Counted from the stretch's first letter, positions 11,940-24,381 are shown. The stretch: 64,000 bases of DNA from Malachius bipustulatus (GCA_910589415.1 OU342639.1:4534268-4598267), one strand, 5' to 3'. The notes: a model not told the origin generated them from the sequence alone. Translations and numbers: made by a program.

Positions 11940-12112
11940 AATATTCCCAACACCAAATCCCCTACCTTCAACTCTGTCATAATAGTTTCGACAGACTTCA
12001 CGAAGAAGTCGTTAACTACGTGGTTTAATAGGGCATGTAACATTTTTCTGAATTCTCCCTCTCTGGTAGTTAATTATTTTCCACAAATCCCTGACTTTGT
12101 TTCGCGAGTTGT

Positions 12113-12610
12113 TTATACATATACAAATTGTAGGCAGATTTTTTGGCTTTTGAAATCTCTTCTGTAAAATTTCCTATAGTTTCTAAAATTAACCCAATCG
12201 CGAATGTCTTTGGTACAGTCAGCGATAACTTTTAATGCTGAAAATGTATCTCTCATATTCTTAAGTTCACTGGTAAACCATTTTATCGGATTGTCATCAA
12301 TTTTTTTACATTTCACCATTGGAAAATTATCGAATATATAGCTCTGGAAGAGCCAACACAGTTTATCAAAAAGTTAATTTATGTCTCTTGAATCATCATA
12401 AAATGGCTCCCAGTTCAAACTTGACAAGTATTGTACCAAGCGGCGGATATCTGCCTCACTCGTTCTCCTGAATGCCCCCTCATCTCCTACTTTCGCTGAA
12501 CACCGTGTCATAATATTCTGAGAGTTATGATCAGACAGCGCAGCCTCGATAACCCATGTAAGATGAACCTTTGTATTGAGTTCAAATAAATTTAGTGTTC
12601 TTCAGACCAT
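12113..12610 (-). pseudogene. LINE copy B endonuclease end and linker
   Basis: Translation of the minus strand gives VHLTWVIEAALSDHNSQ near 12500-12575, which carries the SDH signature of AP-like endonucleases. This runs on with one stop (near 12375) into the linker DNFPMVKCKKIDDNPIKWF and LKNMRDTFSALK. It is upstream of, and collinear with, the reverse transcriptase of the same element. Confidence 0.75.
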
Positions 12611-13436
12611 CCTTTCAATAACATAACAATTTTTATGCAAATATGAAATTAAATACATGATTGATTAGAAATAGATCAGAAATTAGAGTAATTGGCTGAA
12701 GTTATTATTAATTTCAGTAAAATTATTACTGCGTTTTAAATATTTCAGATTTGTTTTTGTTAAACTAAAAATAGAAAAACTGCATAGTAGAAAGAAAAAT
12801 TGCATAATCAAAATTCTTTAATAAGCCTATTGGTAAAACGCGTCCTTTAAAAATTAATTCGGGAAATTTTTTTATAAAAAATTGTGAAATTTTACTCGAT
12901 TTTTATTTATACAATGTTGACTTTTTTATTAAATTTTATTTATTAAGTTCTCATTCTTTCATGAAATGCAGGTACACGGATCGATCTGAGTAAAATTTAT
13001 CTCTCTCATTCCGATGAGGTTAATGAAAAAGGAAAAGGATTCTGAGGATTAAACTAACAATAAAAACAAATTCTATCAAAAGAGTATTTAATAATCCAAT
13101 AGCAAATAAATAATAAATAATAATGGCAGTTATATGACACTCATCAGATCAATGATGAAGATGATAAAATTATGATTTAATGAAAAAGAGATCACAAGAA
13201 TTACTTTTCTTTACAAATGACCCCTTAAAGGAGATTAAGGAATGGAAAAATCAGTCTTGTTTCGGAGGTAGGTACAAGTGCTCTCCCTTCAAGTTAAGAT
13301 GCAGGATGCAGGTTCTGGTTCATCTCTCAAACGGGTTATTATTTTTTCTTGTCAAAAATTTTGACCGGGTGTTAGTTCCAATCTTCGACAAGAAGAACAA
13401 TCTACATCAATCTCGTATTATTGCTTCGTATCGATG
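12611..13436. other. Intergenic between LINE B and TMEM205-like gene
   Basis: The sequence is AT-rich with no supported exon. An open frame on the plus strand (13180-13512) has no recognisable domain and overlaps the 3' UTR region of the minus-strand gene, so I leave it out. Confidence 0.4.
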
Positions 13437-13442
13437 TTTATT
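13437..13442 (-). terminator. Putative polyadenylation signal of TMEM205-like gene
   Basis: AATAAA on the minus strand lies about 65 bases beyond the stop codon of the TMEM205-like gene and is the first such hexamer I noticed downstream. Confidence 0.45.
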
Positions 13443-13506
13443 TAATGTGAAATTTATTGTTATACCTATTAGGTCACTCCTGAATTCCTGGAGATCGTGT
13501 GGGAGA

Positions 13507-16500
13507 TCATAGGGAGCAGAGTTTTGCAGCAAGATAATGTAGATGTAATAAAGTACAACTCATGGTAATGATATTACCAATAGCGACAGTCATATGGACT
13601 TTACGAAAAGCTAAATGGATACGCATATAATGCGGACAACCGCATAATCTTCCAGGTTCAAGCTTTCCAATTTCCATTCCCAATCCTGCATCTTTCTCTA
13701 TAGCGGTTTTAACTTCAATTAAACGCAATAGAGGCGGAGTCAGGTAAAGGCGGAGTAGAAGCTCTATAATAAAGCACGTAACCATTCCGACAACCTGCAA
13801 ACAAAAACAATATTAAATAAAAAATTTTGGGAAAAAATCAAACACCCAAACTTACTTGAACAGTTATATGAGGAGTCATCAGATCAGCATTATGGCTCCT
13901 CAGGAATATCGCTAGGGTGATGAAGCTAAGGACGGCATTGAGGAGGAAATATTTCGGAAAGAGGACCCTCTGAATTTCTCCAAAGATATGTCTGGGCATG
14001 TTGAAATAGAGTGATAAGCCGGAAACAAACGTCATCCAAATTTGGGCACCGAAGTGTAGACTGAAACATCCAAGGTAAAGAAGTGTCCAGAAGGATGAGA
14101 CGTGCAACTGCTTGCTTCTGTTAGGGTAGAGAGAGAAAGCTACAAAACTCACTGCCAATGTAGTTACGACATGAGCTGGTTGTGTAGTTTCACACAAAAC
14201 CCTGAAAAAGGGAAAGTACATTATAGAATCAGTTATTCATGACAGGTAATAAGGTTAGGTTAGGTTAGGTTAAATTATTATAGTTTATTAAGGTTATATC
14301 AATAATTTTCGCTCTTTTTATTGTCGGTTTAGAGGTAATTAAATATTGATATAGAGGTTACGCATTTTATAGGTTCATTTTATTGTTTAAAAAACTTATT
14401 AAATATTTATTTTGAAAATTTTTTAATCATTTTCTTTTCAAAAAGTTTTTAATGTTGGAGCAAAATATATTGCTTCCGTCTTTTATGACAATTTAATTGA
14501 ATATATTTAAGTTAATTTGATAGTTAACCTATTTTATTTGTTTCAAATCCTCTTTGCAAAGTAGGTGCTAAGGATGAAGAATTGATGAATTGAAGATGAA
14601 ATAAAAGTTCTGATTCTGAACTGGACTGGTGACTGGACCAACTGGCAACTGCGCAGCTGTTTAAAGTTGGGTAAATTAAAAAATCATTGGCAACCAGGAA
14701 CTAGGACGAGTGTAAATTGACAATGACAATATTGACAATTAACAAGTACCATCAGTACCCAGACCCAGACCTACGTAGTTCCTGATGGGTTGAATGAAAC
14801 TTCACGAGTTCGTTCGCAATGATAAGAATAAAAGACTGTTTATTCTGCTGTAATTGAATCACCTTAATAATTTTTCCATTTCCAATCGTCCAATTGTTTG
14901 AATGGAATTCTCTACTATACTATACACCCGTCATAAAATGTCAGATGTCAAATTCAAACCGCAAACTTCAAACGACATATCCCTAAGATATTAAATAGAG
15001 CTCCTGCTCCCACGCAATATGCATGCGATTCGAATGCAACCTCGCCGTAACGGCGATTATAGACTTTGATTCATTAATACTGTAGATAAGTCTTATAAAA
15101 ATTATAAATATACAATGGAAACGTATGAACTTTTATTATTAATTGCTAAGCGAATTGTTACGAAATGTCAGAAGGTTAGAACAATTACAATCAATATTAC
15201 AAAAATTTTGAAATACAATGTGCTAAATATATTATGAGGTTGCTAGGAAATATAGATAACAATATGCAGGCAGTCGTTATGTCGATAATAAAGATGTACC
15301 TAATTTGATTAAATGAACTAATTATTGGTGCACGTAACACTAATAAAATAATAAAAATTAGCTGGTAATCGGACTTTGAGATCTGTTTACTTATCAAAAA
15401 AGAGATTGTGGTAACAGCAACAGCATTTGAAAATTTAATTCATTTTTAATGAATTTAAACTTTAATAATGTTTTTAGTCGATTTATAATTGGTATTTAAT
15501 AATCTAGTTTTTATTTCTAACATGATAGGTGGTCCGATCGTTGTAAATCTACATATTTTTACAATTTGTTTATAAATAATTATAAATAATTATATTTACC
15601 CACCTATACAGTGTGTCCCATAATATGTGGGCAATCTCCCGGATTTGGGTAAATTTCGTAAAAATAAATGAAAAAATAGCTTTAAAATTAATTCCTCAGA
15701 GACACCCCTATTGATATTGATATTGATATTGATATTGAGGGTGTCAGATGCGCTGCGACCTATTACAGATCTATTGTGCCCCCAGAGACACCCCTACAAA
15801 GATATTAGCTGTTGAAGTTGAGGGTTGAAAATCAATTTATTGCAATAACTTTTTTATTTCTTGAGCGATTTTGATAATTTTTGGTTTTATTTTGTATTAT
15901 TTGGGACTGTTTAGAATAGTGTTTCATAATCTTTGGTAGCACATACATAGACCTCGGGATGGCATAACCACCTCATTCACTTGAAATAAAGCAATAAGAA
16001 TAATAATTTTACAGTTTTTTAAGGTTAATTTTCTTTTTATTTGATATTTTTTACATAAAAAATGTATCTTTATTTATTTCGATAGAGCGAACCGTTATCG
16101 AGATAAACGTCCTTCTAATAGGTGATGCGTCGCAGGAACTTTCTAAATTTCAAGTAAATTTTAACAAGATGGCTGACCTTTGACAGTAAATTGAGCAGGA
16201 AACAAAACAAAAACTTAATTACATACACGTCAAATAGTGTCAAAGATTTCATTTCATGCAGATTCAATTCTAACTGATTTTAAAATGAGTTACACAAACG
16301 CTGAATACGCAGAAAATCAGTTAGAATTGAATCTGCATGAAATGAAATCTTTGACACTGGCGTGTATGTAATTAAGTTTTTGTTTTGTTTCCTGCTCAAT
16401 TTACTGTCAAGGGGCAGCCATCTTGTTAAAATTTACTTGAAATTTAGAAAGTTCCTGCGACGCATCACCTATTAGAAGGACGTTTATCTCGATAACGGTT

Positions 16501-18809
16501 CGCTCTATCGAAATAAATAAAGATACAGTTTTTATGTAAAAAATGTCAAATAAAAAGAAAATTAATCTTAAAAAACTGTAAAATTGTTATTTTTATTGTT
16601 TTCTTTCAAGTGAATGAGGGGGTTATGCCATCCCGAGGTCTATGTATGTGCTACCAAAGATTATGAAACACTATTCTAAACAAGTCCAAAATAATACAAA
16701 ATAAAACCAAAAATTATCAAAATCGCTCAAGAAATAAAAAAGTTATTGCAATAAATTGATTTTCAACCCTCAACTTCAACAGCTATAATATCTTTGTAGG
16801 AGTAATAATAATAAACTTTATTTATAATAGGACTTGCCTATAGTACATAAACAAATAAGTTTCATTTCGTTTACAGATAAATTATACCAATTACCCGAAT
16901 TACAATACATGTATAATACACTCCCAAAAACACTCCCCACATATCAAGCAAAAGACAACAATTTTCATTCTTATTGACTAAACCTTAATCTGTACTTACA
17001 ATTATATATTTACTCTATTCTACATGCTTTATGTACATCAATAATTATTACTTAGTTTTAGATAACGGTTTAATTTCTTCCTGAAAAGATTAATATTCTC
17101 CACCGTTTTAATATCATCGGGCAACGCATTATAGAGTTTCACGCCCTCATAAAATAAAGTTCTTTGCAAGGAGGTGGTTCCAACATACGGTATACTAAAG
17201 TTATTACCAGTTCTAATATTGTATCCCAGTACATCCGTCCGTCTCTGGAGAAACGAACGAAGATACTGAGGCAACTGTTCGCGATCTATCTTAAATACCA
17301 ACTCCAAATTAGCTCTAACAATAATCTGCTCGACAGATAGCCAGTCAAGCTCTCTCAGCATGTCCTTTATAGGGGTATATCTACCACAATTTAAAATTAT
17401 ACGCATAGCTTTATTTTGTTGTACTTGAAGTTTCCCTATTTTTTCCTTTGTGCAAGCTATTAACAGTGAAGAACAGTAACTAAAATGAGGCAGTACTATA
17501 GTATTATAAACCAACCTTTTGCACCATATAGACAAATGCTTGGATACCCTGCTGAAGAAACCAATCTTCTTTGCCACCTTCTTGATTTGATAACTAATCT
17601 GACTCAAGAAACTCAGCTGCGCGTCTATAATGACACCCAAATACCTAAACTCCGGAACCAGTTCAATAATTGAATCATTTATTACTATGGATAACCCGGC
17701 TTCTCTATATCTGTTACAGTTTGCCTTTGTGCCTAGCACTATACATTTTGTTTTATCTGTATTTAATTTTAACTTATTTTTACAAATCCAGTTATGCAAT
17801 TTTTCAAGTTCTTCGTTTAGAACATTTGTAACATCATCAAACTGATCCCCAGAGACCGATACCAAGGTGTCATCAGCGAAAAGATTTACAAAAGACTTCT
17901 CAAGCACATTGTGTATATCATTTACATATATAATGAACAAGGAGTGTCTCTGAGGAATTAATTTTATAGCTATTTTTCATTTATTTTTACGAAATTTACC
18001 CAAATCCGGGAGATTGCCCACATATTATGGGACTATAGGTAATTTAAATAATTTAAAACTTATAATTTATTTATTAATTTTATAAAATAAATAAATAAAT
18101 AGATAAATATATATACATATGTACCTACAACATTAGATTTATGGAGTTCTGGCTGAGGTAAGTTCGTAAGTTAAACAGGGTCATTTTAGGAAGGGAAAAA
18201 AACTAAAATTCTTAAATTTAACGGGTGACCAGTGACAATACAACCAAATTGAAAAACTCTACAAATTTATCGTTTAAAAAAAAACATCACCATAAAACGA
18301 AAGTCCAGACTTGCCATTCAGAGAGCAACGAGTGATTTGTTTCTGTATTATCTGTTTCCAATAATAAGTCTAATTATATATGTCTGTTAAAATTAGTGGT
18401 GGTCCAGTGTAATTTATTCCGGACGTTTTGTTCACAACTACGACAGACATCATCATTGTAATTTGTTTGGCCTTGATTATAGAGATTGAGTCAGTTGTGG
18501 ACGAAAAGTTCGAAATAATTGTTGCATTTGAGGGGGGAGGGGGTTGTTAACAATATAAATAATAATAAAAAATACTTACTTGTAAAGATTTGAATTTTTG
18601 AATCGTTTAATTAACGTTTCATTATAAGCAAACACTAATTTAGTGTACTGAGTAGAAATGGCGAGTGCGTCTTGCTCGTATTTCGGTTCATCTCCTTCTT
18701 TTCCGCTTGCTCCAGGTAGGGATAATCCAGGATTTAAGATATCAGTAAGAGGAGTAGTCCTTTCACTCATTACTTGATTTTCGGTGGTGTTAGTGTTACT
18801 CACGCACAT
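13507..18809 (-). CDS. TMEM205: Transmembrane protein 205-like (TMEM205 / DUF4149 family)
   Basis: Three coding exons join in phase: 18809-18580 (donor GTAAGT; last codon split 2+1), 14201-13856 (acceptor TTTTTCAG, donor GTAAG, phase 0) and 13794-13507 (acceptor TTTGCAG, stop TGA). The product is 287 residues. The family signature is clear: SLHFGAQIWMTFVSG at residues 124-138, followed by MPRHIFGEIQRVLFPKYF, as in vertebrate TMEM205 (WVTFVSG... PRHTFG... KLFPFYF). Several hydrophobic stretches fit a multi-pass membrane protein. The C-terminal exon has the conserved E-K-D-x-G-L-G and a final RKVHMTVAIGNI helix. Family members are about 190-290 residues; the acidic N-terminus makes this one of the longer forms. 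Its function in insects is poorly known; human TMEM205 has been linked to drug resistance and secretory membranes. The 4.4-kb first intron contains nested transposons. A later ATG (codon 14, MSERTT) is an alternative start. Confidence 0.88.
14252..14273. repeat. Short (TTAGG)n-like run
   Basis: A few copies of GGTTA/TTAGG occur just upstream (in gene orientation) of the second exon of the TMEM205-like gene. It is too short to be telomeric and is typical interstitial simple sequence in insects. Confidence 0.5.
16804..17939 (-). mobile_element. 5'-truncated LINE copy C nested in DNA transposon
   Basis: AGGAGT at 16798-16803 and 17940-17945 forms a 6-bp target-site duplication; removing the insert and one copy restores the arm of the surrounding inverted repeat. 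The 3' end (low coordinate) has an AATAATAATAA-type tail. The element is severely 5' truncated inside the reverse transcriptase. Its single coding frame is intact to the stop codon, consistent with a rather recent arrival. Confidence 0.88.
17038..17940 (-). CDS. LINE copy C reverse transcriptase, C-terminal part
   Basis: The frame has 300 codons and starts within the palm (FIIYVNDIHNVL). The catalytic FADD follows at about residues 22-25 (LFADDTLVSVSG). Then come the thumb and C-terminal motifs: KLKLNTDKTKCIVLG, FRYLGVIIDAQLSF, and SYCSSLLIACTKEKIGKLQ. The family is the Jockey/CR1 type by motif style. The polymerase lacks its fingers and the first catalytic Asp because of the 5' truncation, so it cannot be functional. 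Confidence 0.85.
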   Translation of the reverse strand: MFIIYVNDIHNVLEKSFVNLFADDTLVSVSGDQFDDVTNVLNEELEKLHNWICKNKLKLNTDKTKCIVLGTKANCNRYREAGLSIVINDSIIELVPEFRYLGVIIDAQLSFLSQISYQIKKVAKKIGFFSRVSKHLSIWCKRLVYNTIVLPHFSYCSSLLIACTKEKIGKLQVQQNKAMRIILNCGRYTPIKDMLRELDWLSVEQIIVRANLELVFKIDREQLPQYLRSFLQRRTDVLGYNIRTGNNFSIPYVGTTSLQRTLFYEGVKLYNALPDDIKTVENINLFRKKLNRYLKLSNNY

Positions 18810-21800
18810 TATTAATAAAACAATTAATTATTTAATAATAATTACAAAGTGGTTTGATAGTCTAGCTTTATTGCTACTTAAGTAGGTAATGCGTAACGTA
18901 AAACGTAATCAGACACTTAATATTGCTTTCACGAACCACCAGTAGTAGCAGGATCGGATTATAGTGATTATACTTCTGAGTGACTGATGGTGACTGAGCG
19001 AGCGAGGAGAATCCACAATGTTTTATATATGATTTTTGATTTTCTCTACTTTTTACCCCTCCTCTATACACGTTCCAGTCTGGCCAACGATGTAATCGTG
19101 AGATTTTTTTAATCGTTTAGAGTTTCGGCGGGTCACGCTCAAGCTTTTGTATGCATTATTACGGTCTTTAGCAGCTAGACCCTAAATCAAAATCAGCGGT
19201 AGGTGAAGAATGCAGGTGCTCAACTTCTTCATCGACTTCGATTTGAAGATCGACCAGTTTCGTTGTTTTTATTTATTTTATTATTTAATATTTAAATAAT
19301 TTATGCTGAAATTAAATCCAGTAAAATTCTTAGACACCAATGACACTACTTATTGTAAGTGTAGAGTGTAGAGACTTTTCTTATTATAGATGAGAGATTA
19401 TCTAAAAATAGATACACTCAAAATGTTATTTAAAAAAGTTGAAAAAAAACTTTTTTTAGGTACAGTACTGCACCAATAAGCTATGTATTGTTGTGTCTTC
19501 TAAGAATTTATTTATTTATTTTTTACTACTGCTACCTATTTTTTCCCCTTTCGCTACTTATTAAAACTTTATTTGATTCAAAAATTTTCAAAAATCATCA
19601 AAAATTACAATTTAGAAATAAGAATTCGATTCATCCCCAGATGTGCATTCTCTATTGGTAATTGATAGAACATTTTCTTATAACGTGAAATTCTCATTTT
19701 CGATCGTTTTTAAGACTCTTAATACCTAATATAGGTACAGGGAAATCATAAAACAATAGTGCGTTCAGAAAAGAGTTTAGGAATGTTTAATTTTTTCCTC
19801 TTAATTTATTGTTACAAATATGGGACACACATTTGTAGGTGTAACGTATATATTTAATTAAAATTAAATCAATAAAAATATGTTCATTTCAACCGCTTTA
19901 ATAAATGGTATTTTGTATCATATCTAAAAGAAAAAAAAGTTTAATATAATTAAAATATGTCAAGTTCGAGAATTAATTACCTATTTATTATCCGTACCTA
20001 CTCATACGGCAATCTTTTCTGTCTAGTTTCAGATATAAAAAAGTTCATAGTTTAATAGCGGTTTTTATTAATCATTGATTATAACATAAAAGGTGTATGA
20101 TCTAATCGATAATAACTACATACATGAAATGGCGTGAGAATCACCTTTAAGTGATCAAAAATCAAAAATAATAACCAAGAAATTAATAAGATGATCAGAT
20201 CAAAAAATCCATCAACTATCGCGTATGATGATCATGTGTGTTATGTAATGAATTGATTCAGTTATTTTTAGGTGATTATTTATTTTTATTATCATATCTA
20301 ATATAATTAATAGTAAATTATGCAACAACGAAGGCTATATTAATACCTACATCAGCATTTAGGAGAGTACCTTATTAATCATCACACATAAGTGTATTAA
20401 TAATAGCCATATCTTCGAGTTGCACACATTAGTTTTTCTACGAAAACCTATTTACCTAATAATAACTATAGTTATATTTAGTTGCTGAACGAACATTCTG
20501 AACGCACCCAAACATTCACGACTTTTTTGGCGTTTATGGAATGTCATTTTAGCCGTAGCAACACCATAATTAAGGTAAATAATGTGCTGCTATTGGTCAG
20601 TTTTTAAAATTAAAGTTTTTATCACATTCTGAACTAACTTTGCAAAATCTTGAAAGACCAAAATTTATAAGACTCTTCGTCGAAGTCTTTAATAAAATTA
20701 AAAATCAGGACTTAAAAAAATCTGACGTTTATTAATTATTGAAGTGTGGGACCAGGACCAGAGGTTCCAAAAATGTAAATATTATATATAGGTAACTTGA
20801 AGAAATCTTCCAATAGATTATGTATTGAAATTGATAAGTAAAAATTAATTAATAAAAAAAGTTAAAATTAAAACTTGTTCAAACCTTTATGATTAAGTAA
20901 ATTGACATTTATAACTCAAGCATCAATACGCATGCGCAGTTGAACCTCTATGACTATTACATGCCGTTTCTGGAACTCAAAAATTAGGTACAACTTTAGA
21001 ATAGTTATTTATTATTATTATAGTTATGAATTCCTATATGAATTCTATGTATTTTAAAATAATAATTTATTTACGTAGGTATTGTAGTTTAGTCACTCTA
21101 TATTGATTGAGAACCGCTGACTTTTCTATTTAATTATTATAAATCCAATAAAGCACCCCAGTTTGAGAGCCACTGGTCAAGTTATAACAAATTGCATTAG
21201 AAATCAAATCAGGAAGGGTGGACGTGAGCTTGGTCGCGTATGCACTCTTCACAGATACAAAAAAACTAATATAGAAAAGAATGCTGTAAAGCCTCGTTGT
21301 CAAGTGGTAAGAATTAAGGACGATTTATGATAATTCTGTAGGTATTTTGGGTTCAATTTATTCAAACAATTATAATAAAAAATATACAAAACTGGTGCAT
21401 TCAAGATTTACAGTTAATTCTTATGATAAGAAATTTAAATAGCACATTGATCAAAGTTTTTTTTATCAAAATACAGTTTATATGCCGAGGCGATAGTAAT
21501 GGAAATGGTAGAGGGTAAGAATTTCAGAAAGGTAGATCTGACAACCTTGTAAAGATTCATGTCAGGCAAGTGTTCAAAAAATACAATTAACGGACGAAAT
21601 CGAGGTAACACGAAAAAACACGACACTGTTATTACAATGGTACGAATCCAAGTCGAATGACCTGCCTTGCAGCGCTGCCAGATTATATTTTTTTCACAGG
21701 TTGAACTGATAATAATATTTTAAATTATTGTCATCATTTATTAATTTAATTATCATTAATACCTAAATAGAAAAAAATTAGTTGTATTATTTTTGAAAAT

Positions 21801-21919
21801 TATAATTTTTGTTGATTTTTCTAAATATCATCAGATCTTATTGTTAACTCATTCTAATGATAAGAGTATTTAAACGTAAACTGACAATTGACAGTTTTGA
21901 CATTTAACAATGTATGATA
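18810..21919. other. Upstream/intergenic region of TMEM205-like gene
   Basis: The first few hundred bases should hold the 5' UTR and promoter of the minus-strand TMEM205-like gene, but I see no decisive core promoter element. The rest is AT-rich with no supported exon. A short minus-strand frame at 21435-21626 contains one hydrophobic stretch, but I cannot place it in a family. Confidence 0.4.
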
Positions 21920-22463
21920 CAGGTGTCCCTGAAATGACTTTACGGGTCTCTACCAATTATTCCTCGGGTGAAACTAAGTCGAGTTAAGTCAACTTATCTT
22001 CCAAAGTGTCTTATTAGTGCCAAAAGTGTTATATCTGAGATTGTTTTTTGATTAATAAAGCTAAAACGATGAAGCGATTTTGATGAAATTTGGTAGGACG
22101 TTATGGTTTTATGGGACAAAAAGGGCAGTATTAAAATTACTCATGACGTGTTATTTATTGCGTAAATCATGGGTCTTTTAGGTTTCGCACCCTTTGAACT
22201 TCTACGCCAATGGAATTTAAAAAAATTTAAATACCGAGAGTAGATTAGTAGACTCATTTTATACAAAAAAGGTATTCTTTATAAAAGTCGTCTAAACGTT
22301 ATATTTTTATAGGAAATTTCGTATTTTTTTCCATGGGATTTTTTTGATTTACATTGAATAATTTCAGAACTGATATTTTGACATCTCCTAGCGGTCTAGT
22401 TGACTTAAATCGACTTAGTTTCACCCGAGGTTATGAGCTGTAAAGTTATTTCAAGGACACATG
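21920..22463. mobile_element. TA-flanked MITE (mariner-like ends)
   Basis: The left end CAGGTGTCCCTGAAATGAC and the right end (reverse complement CATGTGTCCTTGAAATAAC) form imperfect inverted repeats of about 75 bp that include CCTCGGGTGAAACTAAGTCG. TA flanks both sides (21918-21919 and 22464-22465). There is no coding capacity. It is probably a non-autonomous mariner-type element. Confidence 0.75.
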
Positions 22464-22465
22464 TA

Positions 22466-24373
22466 AGTGACTTTTTTTTCGAAGTTTACGTGTGAGATAT
22501 CTTTAGGTTTAGGTTTAATGATCAGTAAATTTAGTTGATTTTCTTTTTGTACGAACTTACTACATAATTTTTGTACCTAAGATAAGTGTAATATAATTAT
22601 TGTGAATCATATACTTATTACTGGTCATCTGTGAAGCGGGTTTTTCTCAAAGGAGAATGTTGAACTCGTTCATTATTTGGGGTTCTGTCGGCATTTAAGG
22701 CGAAATATAATAATTACATGTTGTGTTTACCTTATTATTGGTATTAACTGTCTTTTTTCTCTTTTCTGCTTTAAAGTGAGAAATATTAAATCTGGCAACC
22801 CTGCAAGAAATATTTACTTGATTTGCTATTCAAGTTACACTTATACTGTATAATGGGTTGCATAAACATTTATTAATTTAATTGTTATTAAATATGCAAA
22901 GTAGATGTTTCTGATGCCACTAGATGTCACTCCTCATCAGAAGTATTTCACATGTCATTTTATTTTAGTACAATGTCAGTCAAATATATCCATCTCACTC
23001 TCACTTCAAGAACACTGGAACACGCCAGCTGAATTTTCTTCTTATTCTATTCTATTAAGTTTACTTTACTTTACTATTACCACAGTCTATTACCCTATTA
23101 CTACTACTTTTCATATCATAATTCAAATCCGTATATCGTGGCACATATCTGACGTTAGTGTTGGGCGATACCACGAAAAGTATCGATACAGCGTATCGAT
23201 CCGTATCGGTAAACAAATTATCGATACTCGTATCGTATCGCTCCAAGAGTATCGATATTGTTAGTATCGATACAAAATATCGGTAGAGATAATAACATCA
23301 AAATAAGGATGAAAAATAAATATTTATTACTGAGAATGGTATGTGGTAGGTATATTAAATACATAATAATAATTACATACTTGATACATACATGTCAAAT
23401 GGTATGTAATAAAATGAAATTAAAAAATGAGAATGTGTGCTCAATTATTGTTGTTATTGTTCATGACGTATTGTTTAGAACGGCTGTTCTGTTGACATTT
23501 TTTTACAATGTAAATAGGCAACTGTGATAAGGTGATTTTTTTTGTGTTTTGTCAACGCCAACTGAATTTGTTGTTATTATAGTGAAGTGAACTAATTTTC
23601 TGTAAGGTGAGTTGATTTTTACTGTATTTATTCAGAAAAACGAATGTGATTTTTCATTGTTTTTGAATATGTTTGATAGATTTAGCTGAAGACGATGTTT
23701 TTAGATGGTCCACATAATTAGTAATCTAATTACATACCTCATACCTACCTGCTACCGCTACCACTACCACTACCACATACCTTAAGTATGATGAAGGGGT
23801 GTCCGTTTTTCGCAGCATGCAGCATACGTAGGTAGGGTAGGTAACTTGCATTTTTTTAAAAGCAAACAATATACAAGGTTGGGTGAAAAAATAGTTAGCC
23901 ATTCTGCCGATTATACAGGGCCTGTAAAGTTAGTATTCCGAGTAAACTGAAAAACCTACCGCATATTCCTTATTATTCCCCTCTTGTATTTGGGCGCTAT
24001 TAGGTAGGTATATAGAGTGACTGAAGTTTTGAAATCTTTTTGGTAATCCCTGTTCCTGTTGCTTAAGTAGTTAACAAATTTACATCTGCAATCTGCGGTA
24101 TTATTAACTTTTGCGCTGTTGCCAGATGTCAAAGTGCTCCCTTACCTGATACTTAAAAATTTTATTGTACATGATGCTGATTACTTCTATGAATCTGTCA
24201 ATTTAGTGAATTAAACTGTCATTTTTGTTTTGTTAATTTTATGACATTTTAAACTCTTTTTTTTTAATTTTATGAATAAATTGGGCATAAATTAACGGTT
24301 CATGCAAAAGCTTCCCCAAAAATCTCAGTAAGTTATAATAAGGCGTCGGACCCTAAAATTTTAATAATTAGAA
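22466..24373. other. Intergenic with TATCGATA cluster
   Basis: No exon is supported. The notable element is a cluster of four TATCGATA octamers (23181, 23219, 23250 and 23265), described separately. Around 23750-23770 there is a short CTACCA repeat. Confidence 0.4.
23181..23272. promoter_or_regulatory. Cluster of four TATCGATA palindromes
   Basis: TATCGATA occurs at 23181-23188, 23219-23226, 23250-23257 and 23265-23272, with further CGTATCG variants between. In Drosophila this octamer is the DRE bound by DREF, and CGATA is bound by BEAF-32. An alternative is subterminal repeats of a hAT-like transposon, since the cluster starts after TGTTGGGCGATACC. No gene start is recognised next to it. 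Confidence 0.4.
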
Positions 24374-24381
24374 AAAATTAA

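Larger units (their letters stand above)
10331..12610 (-). mobile_element. Decayed Jockey-like LINE copy B
   Basis: This is a second minus-strand non-LTR element. Read on the minus strand, it starts in the endonuclease C-terminus near 12600 (LSDHNSQNIM, the SDH motif), continues through a linker (12113-12460) and the reverse transcriptase (11139-11939), and ends with a C-terminal region (10663-11016) and a 3' UTR closing in TCTA-type repeats at about 10330. Stop codons and frameshifts near 12375, 12113 and 11135 break the reading frame. Confidence 0.85.
15609..18033. mobile_element. Long-inverted-repeat DNA transposon inside TMEM205-like intron
   Basis: The left end (CAGTGTGTCCCATAATATG) is mirrored at the right (CATATTATGGGAC), with TA on both sides; the right end has lost a few terminal bases. 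The arms run about 15609-16283 and 16320-16797 plus 17946-18033, the right arm being split by a LINE. The loop contains ATGAGTTACACAAACGCTG (M-S-Y-T-N-A-E-Y-A), which resembles the start of the DUF4817 domain in related insect transposases; the rest of the transposase is gone. The left arm has an additional ATTGAT repeat (15712-15736) not present on the right. Confidence 0.8.

Noticed and set aside
13180..13512. Plus-strand frame of 110 codons
   Set aside because: It runs antisense into the 3' end of the TMEM205-like gene and has no recognisable domain.
14252..14273. Telomere or interstitial telomere array (TTAGG)
   Set aside because: Only a handful of units; this is common simple sequence in insect DNA.
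21435..21626. Minus-strand frame of 63 codons with a hydrophobic stretch, resembling a small mitochondrial subunit
   Set aside because: I compared it by eye with several small respiratory-chain subunits and found no convincing match; not enough to call a gene.
22905..23527. Plus-strand frames over the TATCGATA cluster
   Set aside because: The translations reflect the repeat motif and low-complexity sequence; no domain or exon signals.
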